Below, piece by piece: positions 16,686 to 25,965 of a DNA stretch of 53,976 nt. How positions within the stretch are numbered: the first letter of the stretch is position 1; every line of letters begins with the position of its first letter. Position numbers and translations under genes: made by a program. A model generated the notes under the pieces. The model made no database searches. It saw nothing but the letters and a program-made list of their open reading frames with translations, and was not told the origin of the DNA. Source of the stretch: an uncultured Chitinophagaceae bacterium (lineage in GTDB: Bacteria > Bacteroidota > Bacteroidia > Chitinophagales > Chitinophagaceae); assembly GCA_903904335.1 (NCBI GenBank), contig CAIVCF010000147.1, forward strand, positions 1-53,976, given 5' to 3'.

Positions 16686-18092
16686 TCAAAACCTAAGTTC
16701 GATCTCATTATCCCAATCAGCTTTTACATTTAATTTTTTATTGAGGAACTGAACAACTTCGGGTTGTTTCCTTTTTTTATAATTACCCGTATCCCAAACA
16801 CCGTTTTTATTAGCATCAAATAAAACGCGGAGATCATACTCTCCCGGTTTAAACAGTTTTTTGAATATTTCCTTTTGTGTAATAGTAATGGATTCAACGA
16901 TCTTATCCATCTGCACAAACTGTAATACCGGATTTTTGGAAAGATCGGCGTTGGTAAATCTTATTTTCAAGCTGCCGTATTCTGATTCTTTTTTTGTTGC
17001 GAATTTCAATGTGTCTGACTTTGTAAGTGTTACGCCACTTGTATCCGCAATTCCGTCTTTTAATATAATTAAACGCAAATGTGTTTCGGCTTTCCAGTTA
17101 TACTTAACAGTCACTTTTGTTTTTCCGGTGTCTAATTTCACTGTATAATTTTTCAATTCCCTGTAATTCGTATCAGTCAGGATTATTTTTGAGGAATCGA
17201 ATAATTTTAATTTTCTGTTGAAAACAATATCCAAACCCGGTGTTAGAATGTCCTGTAAACCGTTCTCTAATGAAGCTGTAAAACGCAAGCGGTTATCTTC
17301 TCTTTTGGTTTTGGTGTTTGATTTATCCGTTGACGAAGATTTTGTTTGCTCTTTTCTTTTCACTTCTTCGTAAGCATAAAAAGTTACAGATTTTGTGTTT
17401 TTATTTATTGTAATTATAGAATCGGAGAAGGCAAATAATTTAGTACTATCGTCATATTTTTTATTGTACTCATTGGGTAAAACGAATGCTGCAAATTTCC
17501 CTTCAGGAAGATTAGTGAAAATAAAATTTCCTTTGCCATCCAAACGTGTGTAATAACGGGGGCGGCTTTTATAAATGGCAGTATCATTCAGGTCTCTATG
17601 CAAAAGCACAATTAGTGTTGAGTCTGTTTTTCCGGTTTCCGCAAGAATCACTTTTCCTGAAAAAGTATTTTGATCCACTGTTTTTCCGGTAGAAAAGACG
17701 TAGGTAAAATTCTTTGAAATATTACCTTCATTCACATCTTTCAAGGCATTGCCGAAATTGAGTGAATAAGTGGTGTTTGGTTCCAGCGAATCCCTTAATT
17801 TAATGGTAACATTCCTTAATTTATAATCTACGAACGGCTGATTTTTAGGAACAGGAGATACAATTAAATTTGATTGCACATCTTTCACTTCTACAAACTC
17901 ATCGAATATCAAACTGATTTTAGTAGTATTCACATTTGTGGCAGAATCTTTAGGCAAAGCGGCTACCAATCTTGGTGGAATGGTATCTTTTGGTCCGCCA
18001 GTTGGCGGAATTATATTAGCGCAACCCGTTTGAATATTTGCGATATAAATAATTAAAGTAAGAACAGAAATATATCGGAACAGTTGGCTCAT
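16686..18092 (-). CDS. Ig-like domain-containing lipoprotein
   Basis: 468 residues. The N-terminus has a lipoprotein signal, ISVLTLIIYIANIQTGCANI, with Cys around residue 24 as the probable lipidation site. PPTGGPKDTIPPRLVAALPKD leads into a SbsA/Big_5-type Ig-like domain (about 35-135: SATNVNTTKISLIFDEFVEV, NVTIKLRDSLEPNTTYSLNF, FTYVFSTGK). A second region from about 265 has a similar beta-rich pattern (DIVFNRKLKLFDSSKIILTD, LKFATKKES). This architecture is common in Bacteroidota envelope proteins of unknown role. Phased 11-bp repeats lie about 95 bp upstream. Confidence 0.82.
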   Translation of the reverse strand: MSQLFRYISVLTLIIYIANIQTGCANIIPPTGGPKDTIPPRLVAALPKDSATNVNTTKISLIFDEFVEVKDVQSNLIVSPVPKNQPFVDYKLRNVTIKLRDSLEPNTTYSLNFGNALKDVNEGNISKNFTYVFSTGKTVDQNTFSGKVILAETGKTDSTLIVLLHRDLNDTAIYKSRPRYYTRLDGKGNFIFTNLPEGKFAAFVLPNEYNKKYDDSTKLFAFSDSIITINKNTKSVTFYAYEEVKRKEQTKSSSTDKSNTKTKREDNRLRFTASLENGLQDILTPGLDIVFNRKLKLFDSSKIILTDTNYRELKNYTVKLDTGKTKVTVKYNWKAETHLRLIILKDGIADTSGVTLTKSDTLKFATKKESEYGSLKIRFTNADLSKNPVLQFVQMDKIVESITITQKEIFKKLFKPGEYDLRVLFDANKNGVWDTGNYKKRKQPEVVQFLNKKLNVKADWDNEIELRF

Positions 18093-18187
18093 ATAATAAT
18101 TTTATAACTAATTGTACAAACATAAATCGTTTCAAGCTAATCAAATCCTAATGATCATATAAATCTCTGACAACTTGGCGCATACTC

Positions 18188-18221
18188 CTTATATACTTCT
18201 TATATAAGCCTTATATACTTC
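18188..18221. repeat. Three tandem 11-bp repeats starting CTTATATA
   Basis: The octamer CTTATATA begins at 18188, 18199 and 18210, exactly 11 bp apart. The outer two copies are part of a repeated 13-mer CCTTATATACTTC (18187-18199 and 18209-18221), and the middle copy forms the palindrome CTTATATAAG (18199-18208). It lies between the helicase stop and the Ig-like lipoprotein start. Confidence 0.8.
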
Positions 18222-18249
18222 ATGGTTAATTCACCTCATAAAGGGTAAT

Positions 18250-21200
18250 TTATTCAACTTCTTCATTTAAATCGTGTAATGCAACTGCCATATTGTTCGA
18301 TTTTACAAAATTGCACCAATGGCAATCGGGCTTACCGCAACCTGAATAAAATTCTTTATTCTGAATTTTTTGCCAAACAGTTACAATTTGTTCACGCACG
18401 GTTGTGATATCTTCCGGACTGATCACTAATTTTTCCTTACGATAATTCTTGTTTTTATCGGGCTCAATAAAATCAAATTCGGTTGAAATAACCTTCCAAT
18501 CTTTCTGCTCATAATTATCCACTAAAATTTTATAGAATACAGCCTGTCGCCAATAATCTCCACCATTCGGGTCTTTTTCATGCGGCGGTTTCAATTTATC
18601 TTTTGCTTTATCAATATCCCCCGTTTTGTAATCAACCACATTGGCATTTTTACCATCAAATTCGATCTTATCCAATTTGCCTTTCAGGGGAACATTTTTA
18701 ACTACAACATTTTTGATGGTTCTTTCAACCGTCACCACTTTATTGAAAGAATAAATATTGTTATCATAATAGTTCCGCAATACTTCATCACCGTATTCCA
18801 TTCGCCTTGCGAACTGTTCTTTTGTAAAATTTTCACGATGACGATGCATATACCATTCAAAATCTTTTACGAATTCTTCCTTGGAAGGAAACTGGTTATT
18901 ATTCTCCTGCATTTTCTTGAATAGCCGTTCTAATGCAAAATGCACAGCAGACCCGAATTCCAACGCTTCCGATTTCCCCGACGGAACACGGATCAGATTA
19001 TTATAATAAAACTGCAGCGGGCATTTTAAATAATTATTGAGTGCCGTTACATTCATTACAAATTTTTCGAGGATACCATTAATAAGATCATCTTCTGCTT
19101 TTTCAATTTCGGGAGAAACACTTTCCGAAAATTGAAGCATTCTAAACTCTGCAAGCAGATTTTCATCAACAAATACTTTTTCAACAGCAATAGCATGTTG
19201 CTCCTGTATTTCAGCAATGAACATGGAAGCTTCTATTTCTTTACCATCATTTTTAAAACGGCTGTATGATATCTGCAAATGTTGTTCTGCTCTTGTTAAT
19301 GCCACATAAAATAAGCGCCGCAATTCTTCTGCATCTTTATGTTTGGCAACAGATGTGAACATGGTATCGGGAAAAGAATAACCGCCGCCGGGTTTCCTTT
19401 TCTTTTCCCAATTGTAGGCATTGCAACCGACAAAGAAAATATATTCAAATTCCAAACCTTTAGAACCATGTGCTGTTAATAAGTTTACCCCTTTTTCGCT
19501 GCCGCTGACCTGTATCAAAGGCAATGCAATATCTTCTTTCTCCATCAACTCAATGATATTGATCAGATCCTGCAAACGCATCGAGGGGTTGCGCCTTGTT
19601 TCTTCTTTTACAAAATCGAATAAACCTGTTAATACCTGTAAAAGCCAATGTTTATCTGGATCCTGCATGATGAAATTCAGCACGCCTGCATCACGGATAA
19701 TGTTTTCAAACAAAGTTTGCAGCGTAACATTCGGCACATCTGCAATTAATTTTTCAATAACAGTACCGGCTTTTTTTAATCCTTCGCCTGAGCCCTGGCT
19801 GAATAAATCCTTTGCAGGGGTATTGATGGTTTGATAGATTAATTGACGCAATGAAACTTTATTATCACCGAATCTTTTATTTGCTACTTCAACAGTGAGC
19901 TTTGCAATTTCAATCGGCGGAATTTTGAACCAGTCAAAATGAAGTATCTCAAACAACATTTCATCACCACCATAAGGGATATCATGTTCTGCTGCGAGAT
20001 ATTTAAGGACCAATAATATTTTTTGTGCCAGCGGAATATCAAGAATATTCAAGCTTCTTTTGCTGAAAGCGGGAAGGTTCTTCAATTTAAAATACTGTGT
20101 TAACTCTTCGCCGTATTTATTCTCTTTATAAATGATGCCGATCTTGCCGGGTGTAATGTTTTGTTGCAATAATTTTTCAACTTGCAGCACCACATCTATC
20201 ATTTCCTGGTGTTGCGTTTCATATTCTTTCAGAATGGGTTTATGGATTAATTGGTTTATCTGTTTATTGGAGGATCGTAAATCTTTGCTTAATCCCGGTA
20301 ACTGATTGACCAAACGCTCTTCATTTTTATCAATGATCGTTTTTGAAACATCCAGTATGGGTTGCGTGCTTCGGTAGTTATCAGTAAGAACGATCGTCAA
20401 CAGGTCTTTTTGATAATTGTCAGCGAAGTTGATCATATTCTCAATATTCGCTCCCTGAAAACGATAGATACTTTGGTCATCATCACCCACTACAAAAACA
20501 TTGGGAACATTCCAGTAATTGATCAATAACTCAACTAATTTATTTTGTGTGCCGCTGGTATCCTGATATTCATCAACCAGGATGTAAAGGAACTGTTCCT
20601 GATAACGCTTAAGTAGATTCTTATTTTCTTGAAATGCCTCGATCACCCAATTGATCATATCATCAAAATCATACCTGTTGCGGCTTCGCATCATTTGCTG
20701 AAAACGGTCAAATTCATTTATAGCTGCACGCAATTTTCCCATCTTTTCTTTTTCTTCATCGATCTTATCGGTGCGTACATCACCTTTTTTGAATTCTTTC
20801 GTGGCACGTTTGGCAATATATTCATCACGCTTTGGAAGGTCTGCAATGTATTCATCAATTTTAGTGATGATGAAATCAGGTGTATAACCTTCACGCTTCA
20901 TGGTGCTGAATAAATTCTTCAGGTTATTGATCTCAAAATAAACATCACCCCTGTATCTTTTCAGCGGATGATTTTTTGGGAAGCCATCTATCAATTGTTT
21001 GAACAGATCAATTCTTTCCAATTCGGAGATCGGGTCGAGGGCGGTTTTTTCAAACAAAGAAAGATTTTCCTGAATTACATCATTGCAAAAAGCATGGAAA
21101 GTATAAATATTTACTTTGTATGCATCACTGCCTATAAAACCGAATAATCGTTTACGCATGGCTACCACACCTGCATCGGTATAAGTGAGACATAAAATAT

Positions 21201-21390
21201 TTTCTGGGGCAGTATCGGTATCCAATAAAATTTTCCCGATGCGTGCAGACAATATCTGTGTTTTGCCTGTACCCGGTCCGGCAATTACCATCACAGGACC
21301 TTCAATCGTATCAACTGCAATGCGCTGCTGTTCATTGAGGCTTTCATAAATAACCTGAAATTTTTCTTTTTGTAATTGCTTACTTGCCAT
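18250..21390 (-). CDS. UvrD/AddA-like ATP-dependent helicase with C-terminal iron-sulfur PD-(D/E)XK nuclease
   Basis: 1046 residues. Superfamily 1 motifs: NEQQRIAVDTIEGPVMVIAG followed by GPGTGKT (Walker A), LVDEYQDTSGTQ (motif II), VVGDDDQSIYRFQGA (motif III), LTDNYRST (IV), NLLTAHGSKGLEFEYIF (V) and LFYVALTRAEQ (VI). The C-terminal about 250 residues hold a RecB-like nuclease: LKCPLQFYYNN, GSAVHFALERLF, GKLDKIEFDG, NVVDYKTGD (catalytic Asp and Lys) and a final CGKPDCHWC cluster. The upstream Cys plus C-x4-C-x2-C fits the AddB/Cas4-type 4Fe-4S staple. Likely acts in double-strand-break repair or DNA processing. No separate AddB gene is adjacent. Confidence 0.9.
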   Translation of the reverse strand: MASKQLQKEKFQVIYESLNEQQRIAVDTIEGPVMVIAGPGTGKTQILSARIGKILLDTDTAPENILCLTYTDAGVVAMRKRLFGFIGSDAYKVNIYTFHAFCNDVIQENLSLFEKTALDPISELERIDLFKQLIDGFPKNHPLKRYRGDVYFEINNLKNLFSTMKREGYTPDFIITKIDEYIADLPKRDEYIAKRATKEFKKGDVRTDKIDEEKEKMGKLRAAINEFDRFQQMMRSRNRYDFDDMINWVIEAFQENKNLLKRYQEQFLYILVDEYQDTSGTQNKLVELLINYWNVPNVFVVGDDDQSIYRFQGANIENMINFADNYQKDLLTIVLTDNYRSTQPILDVSKTIIDKNEERLVNQLPGLSKDLRSSNKQINQLIHKPILKEYETQHQEMIDVVLQVEKLLQQNITPGKIGIIYKENKYGEELTQYFKLKNLPAFSKRSLNILDIPLAQKILLVLKYLAAEHDIPYGGDEMLFEILHFDWFKIPPIEIAKLTVEVANKRFGDNKVSLRQLIYQTINTPAKDLFSQGSGEGLKKAGTVIEKLIADVPNVTLQTLFENIIRDAGVLNFIMQDPDKHWLLQVLTGLFDFVKEETRRNPSMRLQDLINIIELMEKEDIALPLIQVSGSEKGVNLLTAHGSKGLEFEYIFFVGCNAYNWEKKRKPGGGYSFPDTMFTSVAKHKDAEELRRLFYVALTRAEQHLQISYSRFKNDGKEIEASMFIAEIQEQHAIAVEKVFVDENLLAEFRMLQFSESVSPEIEKAEDDLINGILEKFVMNVTALNNYLKCPLQFYYNNLIRVPSGKSEALEFGSAVHFALERLFKKMQENNNQFPSKEEFVKDFEWYMHRHRENFTKEQFARRMEYGDEVLRNYYDNNIYSFNKVVTVERTIKNVVVKNVPLKGKLDKIEFDGKNANVVDYKTGDIDKAKDKLKPPHEKDPNGGDYWRQAVFYKILVDNYEQKDWKVISTEFDFIEPDKNKNYRKEKLVISPEDITTVREQIVTVWQKIQNKEFYSGCGKPDCHWCNFVKSNNMAVALHDLNEEVE

Positions 21391-21469
21391 CTGCTAAAGG
21401 TAATTCTTGCAAAAGAAACTTTTGGTCAACTTATCAGAAAAATTGTTGTTATAATTCAAACAGAATGCA

Positions 21470-21937
21470 ATGAGTAAAGTCTATTCCATTAAAACAGTTC
21501 AGAAAATCCCGATCACATTAACAGAAGCATGGGCATTTTTCAGTAAGCCGGATAATCTGAAACAAATCACCCCTGCAGATCTTGGTTTTAATATCATTAG
21601 CAAGCATCATGGCGAAACCATGTATCCGGGGCAGGTGATAGAATATAAGATCAGTCCCCTATTGGGCATCTCTTTGTATTGGATGACGGAGATCACACAT
21701 GTAGCCGATCAAAAATATTTTGTGGATGAACAGCGTTTCGGTCCTTACAGTTTATGGCATCATCAGCATCATTTCAAAACGATCGAAGGCGGTGTTGAAA
21801 TGACCGATATCGTTCATTATAAATTGCCTCTGTTCTTTATCGGCGATATCGCCCATATTTTATTTGTTAAAGCACAGTTGCAAAAGATATTTGATTATCG
21901 CTTTGATGCAGTGGAACAAAAATTCGGCAAATGGTAG
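21470..21937 (+). CDS. SRPBCC family protein (START-like ligand-binding fold)
   Basis: 155 residues, the normal size for a single SRPBCC domain. KIPITLTEAWAFFSKPDNL is the typical N-terminal strand-helix, and PLLGISLYWMTEITHVADQK, FVDEQRFGPYSLWHHQHHF and ITDIVHYKLP-like strands match the group related to the C-terminal part of YfcH-like proteins and SRPBCC cell-division-inhibitor homologues. These domains bind hydrophobic ligands; no ligand can be named. It stands alone, divergent from the helicase gene 79 bp away and 332 bp before kup. Confidence 0.8.
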   Translation: MSKVYSIKTVQKIPITLTEAWAFFSKPDNLKQITPADLGFNIISKHHGETMYPGQVIEYKISPLLGISLYWMTEITHVADQKYFVDEQRFGPYSLWHHQHHFKTIEGGVEMTDIVHYKLPLFFIGDIAHILFVKAQLQKIFDYRFDAVEQKFGKW

Positions 21938-22269
21938 GATAATAGTAAAACAATAATCAATTTTAGTGAATTGTCCAACGCTGCTCACTAACATTTGTTA
22001 GTTGATAAATTTAGCTTCGTGCAGAATCATTTTTGTTTATGAAAGGAAAAGGCTTATAAATTTGCATCCTGACCGGAAATAGAAAGGGTAAAGAGAATAG
22101 AATTGGATTATTCATATCGTATTGCTTCCTTTGAAATTAAAATGAGTGACTTATCATTATTGCAAACGTTTGAGAAAATAATTTGCATGTAAATTGTAAG
22201 TTCATTGCATCAAATCAACGAAACATATTGTCAAGTAAATACTTCAATTGAACCTTAACCCCAAAACCA
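21938..22269 (+). other. Intergenic region and long leader of kup
   Basis: 332 bp. It contains a strong-looking promoter at 22032-22064, implying a leader near 200 nt for kup. I looked for riboswitch-like stems, small ORFs and terminators and found none convincing. A weaker second promoter-like pair (TTTG near 22170 and TAAATTGT near 22190) may be present. Confidence 0.45.
22032..22064 (+). promoter_or_regulatory. Candidate promoter upstream of kup
   Basis: TTTG (22032-22035) and TAAATTTG (22057-22064), exact matches to both consensus parts with a 21-bp spacer. The kup start is about 205 bp downstream. Confidence 0.6.
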
Positions 22270-24258
22270 ATGGCATCGCAAACAGCCAGTCACCCTACTT
22301 CTCAAATTAGTAAACTTACAGTAGCGGGATTAATAGTAACACTCGGGATTATTTACGGAGACATCGGAACTTCACCTTTATATGTATTCAAATCCATCAT
22401 TGGCGACAGGAAGATCACGGAAGAATTGGTATACGGTGGTATTTCTTGTGTTATCTGGACACTGACCTTACAAACTACTTTTAAATATGTTTTGCTTACA
22501 CTTCGTGCAGATAACAGGGGTGAAGGTGGTATATTTTCTCTATTTGCATTGGTTCGTCGTTATGCAAAGTGGTTATATATTCCTGCCATCATAGGTGCGG
22601 CAACATTGCTGGCTGATGGTATTATCACGCCACCCATTTCTGTTGCATCAGCTGTGGAAGGTTTAAATGGTGTTCATGGATTAGAAGATGTGATTGTACC
22701 GGGAAATACTTTAACCATTGGAATTGTTATCGGCATCATCTCCTTATTATTCTTTTTTCAGCGGTTCGGAACCAAAGTGGTTGGTTTTTCTTTCGGACCT
22801 ATGATGTTAATCTGGTTCTCGATGATCATGCTTTTAGGCGTTTTACAAATCTTTCATAGCCCCGGCATATTAAGAGCGATCAATCCTTATTATGGTTTTG
22901 AACTGCTCACTAATTATCCGCATGGGTTCTGGTTATTGGGTGCTGTATTTCTTTGTACAACAGGAGCGGAAGCATTATATAGTGATCTCGGACATTGCGG
23001 AAGAAAGAATATTCAGATCAGTTGGATATTCGTAAAGATCGCATTGATATTTAATTATATGGGTCAGGGTGCCTGGTTGCTGGCACAGGGAAGTGATACA
23101 TTAGGCGCCAATATCAATCCATTCTATGAATTAATGCCACATTGGTTTTTATTGATAGGCGTTATCATTGCAACATTTGCCACTATTATCGCCAGTCAGG
23201 CTTTGATCAGCGGTTCGTTTACTTTGATCAGCGAAGCCATCAGCATGAATTTCTGGCCAAGAGTAACCATTAAATTCCCGACGGATGTGAAAGGGCAGAT
23301 CTATATCCCAAGCCTCAATTTTATTTTATGGATCGGATGTGTTGGTATGATGCTGTACTTTAAGAAAAGTGAGCACATGGAAGCTGCTTATGGTTTTTCG
23401 ATTGTAATTGCCATGTTAATGACTACGACTTTAATGTATGTGTACATGCATTTTGTAAAGAAGTGGAACAATATTATTGTATTCCTCATCATGAGTGTAT
23501 TTATTGTTGTTGAGGTTTCTTTCTTTATTACCAATGTTGCAAAGATCAAACAACGTTGGATGTTCTTATTCTTTGAATTCGGATTGATGTTCATCATGAT
23601 CGTTTGGTATAGAGCCAGAAAGATCACCAACCGTTACCTGTATTTTGTGAAGATGAGAGACTATCTGCAATCATTAACGGATCTAAGTGCCGATAAAGAA
23701 GTTCCAAAATATGCAACACATTTGGTGTATTTAACAAAAGCTGATATTCCCGGTGATATTGAAAAAAGAATTATTGATTCCATCATCAACCGAAAACCCA
23801 AACGTGCAGATGTATATTGGTTTGTACATATTGACCGTGCAGACAATCCATACGAAATGGAATATTCCATTAACGAAATGCTGCATAACAAAGTAGTTCG
23901 TGTGAATTTCAAATTAGGTTTCCGTGTTCAGCCAAGGATCAATCTACTGTTTAAGATGGTCATGCAGGAAATGAAAAAAAATAAAGAACTCGAATTCTTA
24001 AATAAATATGAAAATCTGGATCAGAATGATTTTCATACCGACATCACTTATGTGATCATTGAAACTTTCCTTTCTATCGAAAATGAATTAACACTGCGTG
24101 AAGGTTTTATCATGGATTCTTATTTTGCTATTAAACAATTGGCACAATCCGATCAAAAAGCGTTTGGTTTGGATAATGCGGTAACGCTTACAGAAAGAGT
24201 TCCTTTGCTGATCACGCCAAGAAGTTATTTGCCACTAAGGCGTGTACAACAATCCTGA
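22270..24258 (+). CDS. kup: Kup-type low-affinity potassium transporter
   Basis: 662 residues, close to E. coli Kup (622). The N-terminal signature GLIVTLGIIYGDIGTSPLYV is present, followed by IISCVIWTLTLQTTFKYVLL-like spans, ADNRGEGGIFSLFALV, LLADGIITPPISVASAVEG and GAEALYSDLGHCG, giving about 12 membrane segments in the first 450 residues and a cytosolic C-terminal domain of about 200. It moves K+ with H+. Its neighbour across an 8-bp convergent gap is the Kdp-linked histidine kinase, so low- and high-affinity K+ uptake genes sit together. There is no space for a separate terminator between them. Confidence 0.95.
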   Translation: MASQTASHPTSQISKLTVAGLIVTLGIIYGDIGTSPLYVFKSIIGDRKITEELVYGGISCVIWTLTLQTTFKYVLLTLRADNRGEGGIFSLFALVRRYAKWLYIPAIIGAATLLADGIITPPISVASAVEGLNGVHGLEDVIVPGNTLTIGIVIGIISLLFFFQRFGTKVVGFSFGPMMLIWFSMIMLLGVLQIFHSPGILRAINPYYGFELLTNYPHGFWLLGAVFLCTTGAEALYSDLGHCGRKNIQISWIFVKIALIFNYMGQGAWLLAQGSDTLGANINPFYELMPHWFLLIGVIIATFATIIASQALISGSFTLISEAISMNFWPRVTIKFPTDVKGQIYIPSLNFILWIGCVGMMLYFKKSEHMEAAYGFSIVIAMLMTTTLMYVYMHFVKKWNNIIVFLIMSVFIVVEVSFFITNVAKIKQRWMFLFFEFGLMFIMIVWYRARKITNRYLYFVKMRDYLQSLTDLSADKEVPKYATHLVYLTKADIPGDIEKRIIDSIINRKPKRADVYWFVHIDRADNPYEMEYSINEMLHNKVVRVNFKLGFRVQPRINLLFKMVMQEMKKNKELEFLNKYENLDQNDFHTDITYVIIETFLSIENELTLREGFIMDSYFAIKQLAQSDQKAFGLDNAVTLTERVPLLITPRSYLPLRRVQQS

Positions 24259-24266
24259 TGATTTTC

Positions 24267-25964
24267 TTATGAAGCTGCAGTCAAAGTGAAAGAAAAAATA
24301 CTGCCTTCATTCAAAATGCTTTTTACCTGAATGGTGCCGCCTTGTGCTTCAATGAATTCTTTGGAGATGGCAAGACCCAAACCTGTGCCGCTGCGTTCAT
24401 AAGTGCCGGGTACTTTAAAATAACGATCGAATAATTTGGGTAAATATTTTTCTTCAATCCCTTTCCCATGATCTGTAACAGCGAAAGAGATCTTATTTTC
24501 TTTTTGTGAAATGGAGATTTCAATAACTGAAGATTCCGGAGAATATTTTACTGCATTGGTGAGAAAATTGATCAATACCCACGAAGTTTTTTCTGCATCT
24601 GCATAAACGGATGATAATTTTGAAGGAAGGTTTTTTGTAATGCTGATATTTTTATGCTGTGCCTGAAAAAGAACCGCCTGTAATGCATTCTCCACAATAA
24701 CTTCAGGCTGCACAGGCTGCAGTTTTAATTGAATGTTTCCTGTTTCTGCCTGCGACATGTTCAATAATTCGCTGGTTATTTTCAATAGGCGGTCTGCATC
24801 GTCTGTAATACTTTTCAATAATTCTGTTTGATCAGCATTCAATGCACTCACTCTGTTGTCTGCCAATAATTGTGCACTCATTTTTATGGATGAAATGGGT
24901 GTTTTTAACTCGTGTGAAACAGTGGCGATGAAATTCGTTTTTGCTTCATTGAGTTCATGAAATGGTGTGATATTTCGCAATACGATCACTTGACCGATCA
25001 CTTCATTGTTATTGGTTACATCCAATATATCCTTATTAAAATAGCTTTCTTTATTATCGGCATAAATCTTCAGTTCATTTGCATTTCCGTTTTGTAACAA
25101 TGTCCGCATCAGGTCATTTTTCAAAGCAATATCTGCCGTGTATTTACCGATGATCTCGGCTTCTTTCAATCCCAATAATTTTTCAGCAACCGCATTCAGA
25201 AATAATATATGTTTCTTTTCATCTAATCCGATGATGCCGTCTTTCATTTGGTTGATGATGGTTTCTATCCTGCTCTTTTCAAATTTTATCTTTGCCAAAT
25301 TACTGTGTTCATACTCGTCTAATTTTTGTGCCATTACATTAAAGGCATTGGCAAGATCGCCGAACTCATCATCCTGATTCAAATAGATCCTTTTGTCGTA
25401 ACTTTTATCAGATATGGCGCTGATGCCTTCCGACAAAGCCCTGATAGGCGCTGCAATAACTTCAGGAATATTAAATACCAGTGTAAAAGCGATTAAGCTA
25501 AATACAGAAAAAATGATGGTTAGCCAAAATGTTGCATCACTTGCGGTCTTTTCTGCCACAACATTTTTGCGAAGAATGGCATTTTGATTCAAATCATTGA
25601 TCACCTGGATGGCTTGCCTTATTTGCACATAATTTTCATGATTGGAGGGATTCGATTTTATTTCATCAAAATTTTTCCGCACATCATTGGTTGCTTCTTT
25701 TTCCCCGATCTCGGTAATATTATTTTCCTGTTTTTTTAAATTATTTTCAAAGTCATCCAGTGCTTTTTTATTTTGAGGCAGCTCTTCCAAAGCCTTCAGC
25801 ATATTGTTATTGTATACCAATGTTTCATAATTATTCTTAATGATATTATTGGTATCGCTGCTTAATTTATTAATATAAAAAATACCAAGAATGCCAAATA
25901 ATAAAATCACAATAAAAAGGAAGCCTAGCCCAAAACCCAGTTTTGTCTTTAATCGCAGTTTCAT
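24267..25964 (-). CDS. Sensor histidine kinase linked to the kdp operon
   Basis: 565 residues. A membrane span near 9-30, a helical extracytoplasmic sensor of about 120 residues rich in Asn/Lys, a second span near 147-168, HAMP (IPEVIAAPIRALSEGISAIS), PAS (about 230-330, MKDGIIGLDEKKHILFLNA), HisKA with the phospho-acceptor in ATVSHELKTPISSIKMSA (near 350) and a HATPase_c domain (NAVKYSPESS as N box, VTDHGKGIEEKYLPKLFDRY, GTGLGLAISKEFIEAQGGTI). It begins 1 bp after the stop of kdpD, which lacks a kinase domain. The pair therefore looks like a KdpD divided over two chains, with a changed sensor region. Its partner is probably the NtrC-type regulator at the other end of the locus. Confidence 0.9.
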   Translation of the reverse strand: MKLRLKTKLGFGLGFLFIVILLFGILGIFYINKLSSDTNNIIKNNYETLVYNNNMLKALEELPQNKKALDDFENNLKKQENNITEIGEKEATNDVRKNFDEIKSNPSNHENYVQIRQAIQVINDLNQNAILRKNVVAEKTASDATFWLTIIFSVFSLIAFTLVFNIPEVIAAPIRALSEGISAISDKSYDKRIYLNQDDEFGDLANAFNVMAQKLDEYEHSNLAKIKFEKSRIETIINQMKDGIIGLDEKKHILFLNAVAEKLLGLKEAEIIGKYTADIALKNDLMRTLLQNGNANELKIYADNKESYFNKDILDVTNNNEVIGQVIVLRNITPFHELNEAKTNFIATVSHELKTPISSIKMSAQLLADNRVSALNADQTELLKSITDDADRLLKITSELLNMSQAETGNIQLKLQPVQPEVIVENALQAVLFQAQHKNISITKNLPSKLSSVYADAEKTSWVLINFLTNAVKYSPESSVIEISISQKENKISFAVTDHGKGIEEKYLPKLFDRYFKVPGTYERSGTGLGLAISKEFIEAQGGTIQVKSILNEGSIFSFTLTAAS

Positions 25965-25965
25965 A

